Source: Guillardia theta CCMP2712 (Eukaryota > Cryptophyceae > Pyrenomonadales > Geminigeraceae). Taken from it: 64,000 nt of DNA. This document shows, one piece after another, positions 27,001 to 34,451 of the stretch. The stretch is from contig NW_005434669.1 in the NCBI RefSeq assembly GCF_000315625.1, positions 932,066 through 996,065 of the forward strand, given 5' to 3'. The notes below the pieces were generated by a model, which was given only the letters and a program-made list of their open reading frames with translations, was not told the origin of the DNA and searched no databases. A program made the translations under genes and the position numbers. Position 1 is the first letter of the stretch; each line of letters opens with the position of its first letter.

Positions 27001-28433
27001 ATGCCAATGCTGATGGGATCTTTGTTCGGGTAAAGTGCTCCCCATCCGGCGATTCTCTTGTGAGACTCAGAGAAGAAAGTATCCCGAGTGAGCGAGTGAT
27101 TGAGAAAGCTATACAGACTGACGGTTGGCATCCAACCGCTCATCATCGAAACTTGAGAGACATTACATGTAGCGTAAGTACTGTTCTTGATCATGGCTTT
27201 GATATACAGTCTTTCTTCTGGGAGCCATGAGTAACCCGTGGAATTCGACCGCCAAAGGGAGCAATAATAGCTATTTTCAGCAGAGAAGCCAGCACCAAAG
27301 ATTTCAAGGATACTCTTATCATTGAAGGTCAATGGCGACACGTGGGAGATCTCAGAGGTGAAGAAAAGCTGAAAGGACGACTCGTGCATACTTGCTCCGT
27401 CCTTGCTCCAAAGTTTCAAACTCACAGCAGCTGGTGCCCAATCCCATCGCGGGATCGGGCATGACAGGTACGTAGAGTCAACGAAGAGACACGGATTTGA
27501 ATAGATGTAAGTCTGATTGCTCTGGTCCCAAAACTTCAACTTGTAAAACTTCTGGTCGCCGTAAGACCGCAGGAATCCGGCCCCACGGACTGCAAGAGTA
27601 GCCCCTCCCCCCACGGGAGAAACGCACTGAACCAAGCCTGTCTCATTCTGGCATTCAACGACTTCCTCCTGTGTCGTTTTCGAGCCCTCATAGTCTGACG
27701 GCGGATATATCATCTTAGGGACGGAGCCTGTTATCCTATTTACAATAGACATGTATTGGAAAGACTGTGAAGTGGCATCCATCGGAAGTGCGCCACCACC
27801 TTGCCTTGTGATGGTAATCAATACTGCTCCCTCTCCAGAAGACGTTGCGGGGCTGACAACATACAGCTTGTGGCTTTCCGTGACATTGGCGATTGAGAAA
27901 TTATGACCGGAGCCATATTCGCTGTAGGGTTTTGAGAAATCTACAACATAGACAGACCCGACTACGAACCCGCACCCTTCGACTGTGACCGTGGTACCTC
28001 CCAGGACACCTGAGTACTGAGGGAAAGGTAATCTCCAAGCATTCGACGCCCCTCCACCCGCACAGTTCAGGCCGTCCCCCAATGTTGGTTGTGCCGCGCC
28101 ATTCAGAACCAAGAAAGTAAAAATCCCTAGAAAGAAAGACCATCGCTGTGGCTCAAACCGAGTATAGAATACAGCATTATCAACAGAGGAACGTGTACAG
28201 TTTCCAGGCCGACATGCCTTGCATCTCTGAGACCTTCGAGAAACATGGCTGGTCTCCGAAATCCATGCTGGTATCCTCCGTTTTGAATTTCCCTCGTCAT
28301 CAATCGCACATGGCGATTGTATGCTGGTGCGCCGAGATTGAGTCATACCTGTTCTCCCTCCCTCGCCTTCCTCTCTTTCTCTAGCTCCTCGTCTTAGCTG
28401 CATGCTCTCTCTGCTGCCCTGAGACTGCTGCAT
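1..28433 (-). CDS. Giant mosaic cell-surface/secreted protein (IPT/TIG, CYST repeats, cadherin-like, LamG, EPTP, Rax2-like), 3' end outside window
   Basis: I join the minus-strand open frames of 2933, 776, 1222, 263, 92 and 3108 codons and several small exons into one gene of about 9,000 codons. Junctions keep frame and sense: introns 19614-19664, 17296-17348, 13610-13656, 13434-13478, 13248-13294 and 13069-13116 are all 45-53 bp GT-AG. A further eight lie between 12.5 and 11.0 kb, the last (11016-11077) with a GC donor. Six more follow below 2.04 kb. Exons 28433-19665 and about 11015-2035 are each near 9 kb without an intron. The start is uncertain: the first in-frame Met (28433) precedes about 95 polar residues and then a hydrophobic leader (WSFFLGIFTFLVLNG), so a missing upstream exon is possible. 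Likely role is adhesion or extracellular matrix (inference from domains). The coding frame is still open near position 54, where a GT donor leads out of the window. Confidence 0.85.
519..575. repeat. Three tandem copies of a 19-bp unit in an intron
   Basis: The unit CTCGCATCACTCCTTTCCT is repeated almost exactly three times next to the acceptor of the intron ending near 518. Confidence 0.75.
1210..1430. repeat. 23-bp purine-rich minisatellite in an intron of the giant gene
   Basis: Eight to nine copies of a 23-bp unit (core GGAGGGGAGGGAGAGGAGAA/TA plus GGT) lie head to tail. On the gene's sense strand the tract is pyrimidine-rich. It lies between the exons ending WNEMKE and beginning SSLTTWRQ. 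Confidence 0.85.
1798..1975. repeat. Purine-rich microsatellite tract in an intron
   Basis: An irregular (GAGAGGA)n/(AGAAGGGG)n tract fills most of the intron of about 270 bp between the exons ending VVRAAC and beginning VYLGGSF. Its sense strand is CT-rich and remains open only because it lacks stops. Confidence 0.8.
2200..2600 (-). other. Domain: C-proximal IPT/TIG
   Basis: One more IPT-like unit is visible: 'P.IFSVATETSTTPGSSLMVYGRYFS' in pattern, then a Cys-paired strand and a 'VTVTGVGNGSF' strand. Confidence 0.6.
2600..4640 (-). other. Domain region: second cadherin-like array (4 repeats)
   Basis: Four further cadherin-like repeats follow the propeller region, with linkers NSAPYF, NNPPTF, NERPTF and NKPPRC and loops such as DDGGSLNGGNDQS. 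The first repeat is interrupted by the PAN-like module. Confidence 0.7.
3890..4120 (-). other. Domain: PAN/apple-like module inside a cadherin-like repeat
   Basis: The stretch AICKQKCVQANCRYLTYNPA followed by LGRCYSSSVC shows the C-x3-C-x4-C-x-[FY]-x-Y-x(n)-C layout of PAN/apple domains, which mediate protein or glycan binding. Confidence 0.55.
4700..9100 (-). other. Domain region: EPTP/EAR-like beta-propeller repeats
   Basis: Repeats of about 50 residues combine an 'F..(I/V).G..Y(L/I)..(A/S)' strand with '(L/I)Y.W(N/K)...F'. Examples are LYQWNAASSELLPIQSL, MYRWNGTLFLQSNDI, LYRWQASGFTQVADN and SIYEWKQKQFDLF. This is the pattern of EPTP (epilepsy-associated) repeats of LGI1 and VLGR1, which build seven-bladed propellers. 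There are enough copies for two or more propellers. Confidence 0.65.
9650..10230 (-). other. Domain: LamG/concanavalin A-like module with Cys-rich insert
   Basis: The motif W-I-H-Y-V-A-T-Y-D-G-K-Y-S-R-I-Y-V-N-G is the central strand pair of LamG/pentraxin-like jelly-roll domains. It is followed by a Cys-rich insert of about 60 residues (CTCPNAECEKKKCPCGSNG). The C-terminal strand 'AGLLKHLRIMKKAMPADYI' also fits the family. Confidence 0.7.
12250..19850 (-). other. Domain region: first cadherin-like array (about 16 repeats)
   Basis: Repeats of about 110 residues are bounded by 'VN.PP.F' linkers (NQPPSF, NDPPSF, NHPPFV, NEPPFF, NNPPTF, NQAPKF, NDRPYF). Many carry the loop 'D(D/N)GG..NGG.(N/D).S', for example VDNGGYSNGGVNTSV and LKDNGGTANNGKDTSV. 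This resembles the cadherin-like or tandem-95 type repeats of bacterial and protist giant adhesins; Asp/Asn-rich loops suggest calcium binding (inference). Most of the gene's short introns fall in or just after this region. Confidence 0.75.
15618..15760 (-). other. Domain: fibronectin type II-like insert
   Basis: Inside the cadherin-like array the protein reads PCAFPFEHNGQMYENC, then about 17 residues, then CKDQQGDWGVC. This matches the FN2 layout of C-x-F-P-F, a Y before the second Cys, and a closing aromatic-x-x-C. The usual Trp before the third Cys is missing. FN2 modules bind collagen in animals. Confidence 0.6.
20090..20480 (-). other. Domain: second IPT/TIG pair
   Basis: After the CYST repeats come two clear IPT/TIG domains, marked by GGTISVFGTGFSNMDSYTC and GGTVLTIVGNGFGGP. 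They connect the CYST array to the cadherin-like array. Confidence 0.75.
20500..23850 (-). other. Domain region: about 11 tandem 'CYST' repeats, family not recognised
   Basis: About 11 diverged repeats of roughly 95-115 residues each end in a strand of the form aromatic-x-(V/L)-C-Y-S-T, followed 8-12 residues later by (L/W)xxQ and a Val/Leu strand. Examples are VCYSTNGSDASSMWILQ, VCYSTLGTDPGSFLSLQ, LCYSTYKVHGEHVWVPQ and LCYTTSYTPEDFDGWALQ. Many are preceded by 'I..I.P.R(I/F)' and by an 'AF(S/T)..(D/T)C' strand. The array sits between IPT domains without any intron. The pattern suggests a beta-sandwich, possibly a derived IPT/TIG fold, but I know no named family with this signature. Confidence 0.7.
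24000..28090 (-). other. Domain region: N-terminal IPT/TIG array of the giant protein
   Basis: Translated on the minus strand, this part of the first exon shows successive IPT/TIG-type Ig-like folds, recognisable by the 'GG..L.V.G.GF' signature followed by a short Cys-containing strand. Examples are GGTTVTVEGCGF, GGGATLAVRGAGF, ILEIFGAGFS, SAWFEVEGYGF, ISIFGYGF, GGSLLTVTGFGF and SIVGRGFSAE. IPT/TIG domains occur in plexins, Met receptors and many protist and bacterial surface proteins. Asn-X-Ser/Thr sites are abundant, as expected of a secreted glycoprotein. Exact domain count would need a profile search. Confidence 0.8.
25720..25990 (-). other. Domain: Cys-rich EGF/laminin-like insert
   Basis: Between two IPT/TIG domains the protein has about 90 residues with some 16 cysteines and many Gly and Asn (CNGYCTCGYRG, GRGTCFCEAPNTGHAC). 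Spacing resembles tandem EGF-like or tenascin-type modules, but I cannot assign a family by eye. Confidence 0.5.
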
Positions 28434-28825
28434 GTCCCACCAGCTTTACCCTTTCCCCCAGCCATGTCGACCACAGTGCTTGGCTTGACTAGTGCCCTCA
28501 TACCTCATGTGTAAATAGTTGGCGTGCCCGAAGCAAATGTTTTGATCATTTGAACCATTTACTATTGAAGCTCTTATAAAATTATCCTCCAAGTCCAATT
28601 TTTATCCAGAATCCAAGCCAATCTGCATTGGAGCATACCACCCCTCTCAACCCTAGCCCCGAAGAGTCAAACTCTCCATGACCGTCCATTGCTCAGATCA
28701 AATAGGGGGTACTTCAGCACTTCGTACCACCCTACCCCATCTTTCTCCTGGGCATCCCTGGTCTACCGGCATCTCAGGTCTCTACTGGGTTTCAACAATC
28801 CATACATGCAAGGCTTGTAGCGACG
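28434..28825. other. Divergent intergenic region
   Basis: About 390 bp between the giant gene (minus) and the Orai-like gene (plus); it presumably holds both promoters. It is AT-richer in the middle (around 28540-28620) and has short CCACCCC/CCCTACC words. I see no further gene. Confidence 0.6.
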
Positions 28826-29799
28826 ATGCAGCCGGTGGAAGCGCTGAATGCTGCCCTGGCGAAGACAGAGATAGAGACAGAGAAGGAGGTGAGGAATTCA
28901 CCGTGTGCTGTAATCCTTCGTACACAGCTCTTTTCTGGTATGCCACTTTTTCGGCCGATCATTTTGGGATGTTGCTATTGTTTCCTGTTTCCTTCTTGTT
29001 TCATGGCACTTAATCATTGTTGAATGATGCTGATGACTGATGTATGGACTTGTAGTTGTTCAACGAAGAGCTACAGAGGTTTGGGGTACAAAAGGTTCTT
29101 CATGCTCGCAAAACACGGCATCGGGCATGCCAGAGGTACTGGAAATTAGTCGCCTCGAAGCGAGACAGGTTTCGACTGGTGGCAGACAAGGTCGATCTGC
29201 TCGCTAGGCTATCATCGTACATGATGTATGCGTGGCTCACCATCTACGTGAATCAAAACCCTCCGGCGATTACTGAGTATCCTTTGGCTGAATGGATCAT
29301 CGCCTGCTGGGGCTGCCTCTGTGTCCTCTGCTGCACGATGCACATGCTGATCTTGATGGTGGCGAATCTGATCCATGTTGCCATCATGAATCTCTCAGCA
29401 AAGGAGGACCTCGTTGATGAATTGCGGAATGATCGTGTCTACCATCATGAGAAGAAAGTGCTCGAGCCCTTCAGTCGTGCCTGTATGACGGTGGCGGAGC
29501 TTGACATGGTGTGGGAGGGTTTCTTCGACAAGTGGTATTCAAGGTTGGTGTACAGCTTCTCTCTCAGCATTCCTGTCTCGTTCTTGACCTTGGTGTTCCT
29601 TGCGCACGTCAAATTCTACATGTCAATTGCAAGCTCGTGGATTTCTACTGCAATCGGCATCGTTGGGGTCCTTGTGTGGGTTCGATTTCATTCGCCACTC
29701 GTTGCTTACCTGATGGTCAAACATCCAGCAAGCGTGATAATTGACGCTGAGACCCGTCTGAAGGAGCTGAAACAATTCTTGGATCCCACACATGCGTAG
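28826..29799 (+). CDS. Four-TM Orai-like (CRAC channel-type) membrane protein
   Basis: Two exons (28826-28888 and 29056-29799) give 268 residues. Four hydrophobic segments follow a basic N-terminus (HRACQRYWKLVASKRDRFR): about 80-97, 110-140, 187-212 and 214-243. A polar C-terminus can form a helix (DAETRLKELKQFL). The order and character resemble Orai: a basic juxtamembrane helix, an 'MHMLILMVANLI' TM2 like the VHLFALMI stretch of Orai1, a TM3 ending HVKF like the CWVKF of Orai1, and a C-terminal coiled coil. Orai proteins form store-operated Ca2+ channels gated by STIM. The region aligned with the Orai1 selectivity filter (YAWLTIYV) has no Glu, so channel selectivity may differ. The similarity is by eye, so another four-TM family is possible. 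The 167-bp intron has normal GT-AG ends. The gene is divergent from the giant gene. Confidence 0.5.
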
Positions 29800-30072
29800 G
29801 TTGACCTTGTACATTATGTGATATGATTTACAGTATATCTGAAATCTTTTGAAACTGTTGTTCTGAAAGCTATTCTCCATTGTGTGTAGACCACTGCTGC
29901 GTGACCATGACACTAGCTCAGACCTCTGCGACTGAATCTGCAAGATCCCTCCTTGAAACCCAAGTATAGAGAAGCGATTGTTCAGTTTAATCAATATTTT
30001 TACACATCATGAGATCTCATGACCTTTCAACAATAACTCTGGACCCCTTCGGCTCCATTACGTTGTGCAATA

Positions 30073-32123
30073 TCAGGTTTCGATTCTGCTACATGTGTCA
30101 ACAGCCCATTGAACAAACCAACAAGCAGGGATAACCTTCTTTGCCTTCACACGCGCTAGTTTTGCGGCCCTGTTAGAATCCAACGTTGCTGGATTATGAG
30201 AACCCAGGGTGCCTCTGAGATGCTTGTGCGCCATCACCGCATGCAAACTGATCGAGCTCATCGTCAGTTGGCAGGTGAAGATAACCCAATCATAGGGAAG
30301 AGAGAAAATCTCTGCACCTGCTCATGCGGCTGACTAGATGGCCAGAATCCTGCCCCTTGAGCATTGCCTTGATAGTTGCCTTCTTCGAGCCTGAATCGTG
30401 GTAGTATGCGTGATAGATGGGGCCCTGGACATACATCAGCATCAGCATGTACACGCTCAAGAGATGTTTCAATGCACAAACCGGCTGCCCGGCAGTCCCT
30501 CTGATCCCCTCGTTGCCCGGCTCGCCCTGAGGGCCCGCAGGTCCCGGCAGACCAGGGGGTCCACGAGCACCCCTGTCAACGGAGATCTCAGCACACAGGG
30601 AGAGAGCTTCGGAGCGGTGCTGTATCGATGAAGAATGGCCGAGATAGTGTACCTCTCTCCCTCGCTGCCCTGCGATCCTTGTTTACCAGGTGCCCCCGGA
30701 GGACCCTCGAGTCCAACCTGCATCAGGGAATTATGAAGATGGAAAGGAGACCTTCCAGATATTATGGAACGAAGGGGGAGTGTAAAGGTCAGGGCGATGG
30801 AAGGGGAGGGCCAGGGAAGGGCGATGGTGGAAGAGAATCATACAAAGCCTTGTGGTCCAGGTGCACCAGGGAGTCCCTAAAGAGGATATCGTTAAGCTTC
30901 ACTCCCCGGACAAGAATGTCCCACCTTTTCTCCAGGTTGTCCCTGGAGTCCAACCGGCCCGCGCTGTGAAGATTTGAGAGAGCATAGAGAATCAAGAGGG
31001 AGAGAAATTGCGAACCTTGCCCGGAAGCCCTTGCAGGCCTGTCATAAGGCAGTCAACGACTACAACCTCGATCAGAGCTCGTGCTCACCCGGAATGCCGT
31101 TCTTTCCTCTCAGTCCCGGCATTCCTTGCGGTCCCTTAACCCCCTCAACCCCCGGTGCACCCATTGCGCCTGAGACCTTGAAGTGAACAAACTTGATTCC
31201 TCCATCAACAGGCAAACCTCGTGGTCCCATGATCAGGTTGTCTCTGCCAGGGCGACCGGGCAATCCATTTGCTCCGTTCATACCCGGAGGGCCCTGACGA
31301 CCCGGGGACCCGGTGACTCCTGGAGGTCCCTGAGGACCCCTGGAGCCCGGAAGGCCTTCACACTAAGGTAAGTACAGATGCCAACTGATCCAAGTAGGCA
31401 ACCTGGTGGGCCTGGTGGGCCTCGGATTCCAGGTGCGCCTGGAAGCAAGCTTCCAGGGATGCCGGGTAATCCTCTCATGCCACGAGGTCCGGGGAATCCA
31501 GGAGGCCCTTCAGGGCCCGGCGGGGGAGATTCATCCTCAATTCTCTTCAGAGCGGCTTCCAGCTCCTGGTTCGACTCTTGGATGCTATCAATCTTCTCAT
31601 CCAACTGTTCCTTCAAGCGCTCCTCGTGTCTGAGCGAAGCCTTGATGTGTTTCATGTCGTTTTCTAGTCCGGTAAGCTCACTCAAGGAAGCCAGGTTCTG
31701 TGCTTGGGTCGCACGTATCGCCCACACAGGATCATCAGGCTGACCGTCTCCTGCAATCATCAGGCCTGACCCTGGAGCAGCATAGATCCCAGAAGGGCTC
31801 GCGGCACTGGGCCAGACTCCCAAGGGATCAGCCATGTTGCATGGGCGATGACACGGCGGACAGGTGGGGCATGGATCACAACAGTTTCCTGGACTGTGGT
31901 ACCATCCATGCAGGATGCCGTTGGGAAAGCGCGAGGGAGAGAAGTCGTTGATGGAGCCAGACACCACATAGACGAGCTCAGATGCTGCTGGGTCTGCACG
32001 TCCAGCCACCACCCAGGATATCACAGCGATGGATCCTATAGCCAGGGCAGTTGCCACTATGGCTATGTGATTCCTACTCAGAATAGATTCAGCATGAAAT
32101 CGACAAGAAATCAAACATAACAT
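30073..32123 (-). CDS. Type II transmembrane collagen-like protein
   Basis: From the N-terminus: a short cytosolic part, one TM helix (IAIVATALAIGSIAVISWVV), a Cys/Pro-rich stretch (CCDPCPTCPPCHRPC), a coiled coil of about 70 residues (ENDMKHIKASLRHEERLKEQ and on) and then Gly-X-Y repeats. This layout matches membrane collagens XIII, XXIII and XXV, whose coiled coil nucleates the triple helix. Gly-X-Y register is kept across several short exons, for example intron 31356-31402 (GPPGPPG joined to LPGSRGPQ) and later joins at GPQGF/VGLEGPP and GER/GARGPP. One interruption reads RDNLIMGPRGLPVDGGIKFV. The C-terminal exons are less certain; my model runs into a basic tail (LARVKAKKVIPACWFVQW) ending at 30073. 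An in-frame ATG at 32213 is an alternative start. Confidence 0.8.
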
Positions 32124-34451
32124 GGTGATATCAAGTTTTTTGCACCAAAAGTCAGGGGTTAGACCGCCAAAGATCAACCAGAGGGAAGAGGGCAAAGTGG
32201 ATAGAACAATCAAGAACGAAAGTATACTGAGAGAGAAATATTTCAGCGTTTCAGTTTTCTCTAAACCTCATCACAACAAAAGCACAATAATTCAAGGATT
32301 ATTCTTCTCTCATGTACCACATTTCGATCATCCATTAAGCACTGTCCGCTGGTCCTCTGCTTCATATACATTACCATTGTTTAGCCGGGTATACCGGCAC
32401 CATTTTCCAGGAGAGCCGCCTGCTGTGGCAGGGAGGGTTGTTCAATGCGAAGGGGTCATGGGGCTTGATATTTTATTAGCTAAATATTGTTTGTAAACGT
32501 TTTTACTTAAATAATTGAACAGTATTGTCATTAGAGTGGTGGGGTGAGTGTACGAATTTTTGTCTCTTCGAACATAAAGCTCCAAAGCGCCATCTATCAT
32601 AAACCTCATCGCCCAGTTCGGGAGTCAACATCCACGCATCGTCCTCACGGTGGGACGGATTTCAAGTTGCCATGGCCGCATGGACTCCGAGGGCATGGCA
32701 CCGTGTGGACCACCGTACTATTGCGGCTATCAGATGGCATGACCAGACCGTGAGCATAGGCGGGGCGGCGGGCGGAATACCCCTGGTCACGGTCACCCGG
32801 TTATCCTATCCTTCCGACCCCCCTGAGCCTATCCGATCTCTGAGTCAGTGCGTTGCTCCGATCCTCGGATCTCTCAGACGGTGCCACGGTGCCGCGTTAC
32901 GGTTATTTTCCTCAGCCCACCCTAGTACCCTTCAAGTTCACCGGGCCGTATACTTCAGCCGCATACAGTCCATCATAAGTATGATAAAGTACGAGTCGAT
33001 AGAGGCTGAACGGTGCGGCACTGAAGCCTCACTAGGCACCGTCCCCAGCCTGAGTCACTGGCCCGCCGCTGCCCCGCCGGCGGCCCGGCCCCGGCCGGGC
33101 GCGGGGTGACACGGTGGCACCGCACGGCCCGGTGTGACAGTGACCGTCACGCCGACCCCGGCCGCGCCGCGGCGCAGTGCCGCCGGCACTGCGGCAACGC
33201 CGGGCCGCGCCCACGCCGGCCCACGGTCACGCCACGGTCACGCCCGGGGCGCCGGGCACCGGTGACCGTCCGGCGTCGAGTACGGTCCCGGAGGCCCGGG
33301 CCCGATCAGGCCCGGGAGTCCGATCAGAGTCGCCGAGTCGGACCCCGGCCCACGGCTGGGCTGAACCGCGCACCGCGGCACCTGAGATCAGTCAGCAGCG
33401 CGGCGCCGTTCCCGTGACGGTGCCCGGCAATGCGGCCTGGCCCGGCCGGGCCGCCCGGGCCGGTGTCCAGTCGGCAGGCCGCCGCCGAAGGCGGCTCCGT
33501 CCGACAGGGCCCGGTACTACCGTATGAGTCACCGGTGGCGCAGAGTCCGAGCATGAGCGACTCCCCCCTTCCGCGGCTCCGGCGGGGTCCCCCGGCGATC
33601 GGACCATTCACCGTCCGTACTACGGTACGGTACGGTATGGCCGCGGGCACTCGGACAGCGGGCCGGGGCGGCGCGGCCGGGCCGCCGACGGTCCGACGGT
33701 GCCGGGACGGTGCCCGGGCCGGCCCCCCCGATATTTTCACGCTTTTACAAGTTTCTTTTTACTTTTTTTTCTGTCAGATCAAAGTACACCCTACCCCTGT
33801 TGTTTCACCATTGCTGGAGAGCACCCCTTGGCATTGAGCTGAACCCTACCCATTGTATTCTTTCATCACATGGACCCCAAATTTGGTTCATAAATGACCC
33901 GGTAGTTCTAGTTGGTTTCACTCAGAACCCGATTTACTCGTTTCCCACCCTTGTGATTTAGTACCCCGATAACTTACTACCCCTCTGCTAATCTTTGTCG
34001 TTGCGAATTCAAAATAGGTACCCCTACCCTATATAGACCTATCATTCCAAGTACCCTATATCAAGAGGATTTTTGTACCTACCCTATCAGAGTACCAATA
34101 TTTATGCTTGAGAAGGGGGGTTAGTATAGTACCCCCACCCACCTTTGATCTGAGTTTCACCCAGACGAACCCAAATACACCGTTGGTCTTCCAACACGCC
34201 TCAATTTCCTTCGACTACCCTCGGTACCCACCCAACACGGACATTTATACCCCTTCTCAGAAGTACCCCCTCTGATTTTTTGCTACCCCCTTTTCATCTT
34301 ACTTTTCATAGGAAAAATACCTTCAGTACCGACATTTCCTTCAGACTACCCTTCCCCTTTCAAGGGTGTACCTCCCATTACCCCTACTCGCTCTGACCCC
34401 ACCCCGTGTCTAGCGAAGGCCTTCCCGTCTCATTCATTCTTCCCCGCCGCC
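32124..34451. other. Long divergent intergenic region with GC-rich island and C-rich tract
   Basis: This separates the collagen gene (minus) from the polo kinase gene (plus). It has three parts: AT-rich DNA at 32200-32600, a very GC-rich island at about 32640-33740, and a tract at 33780-34440 full of TACCC, CCCTACC and ACCCC words leading to the kinase ATG. Open frames across the island are a by-product of its GC content. No conserved protein or RNA gene is visible. Confidence 0.7.
32640..33740. promoter_or_regulatory. GC-rich island in divergent promoter region
   Basis: A sharply bounded island rich in CCGG, GGCC and CGCG. It has many copies of GTCACCG/CGGTGAC-like words, GAGTCACTGG at about 33053, a CGCGTTACGGTTA word near 32895, and overlapping ACGGTACGGTACGG near 33615. 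Similar islands recur at about 40380-40560 and 48110-48560, with a short one at 51070-51100. A promoter function is inferred only from position. Confidence 0.4.

Noticed and set aside
33000-33740. Several overlapping open frames of 100-138 codons on both strands
   Set aside because: They are produced by high GC content; composition is Arg/Pro/Gly/Ala in every frame and no motif is conserved.
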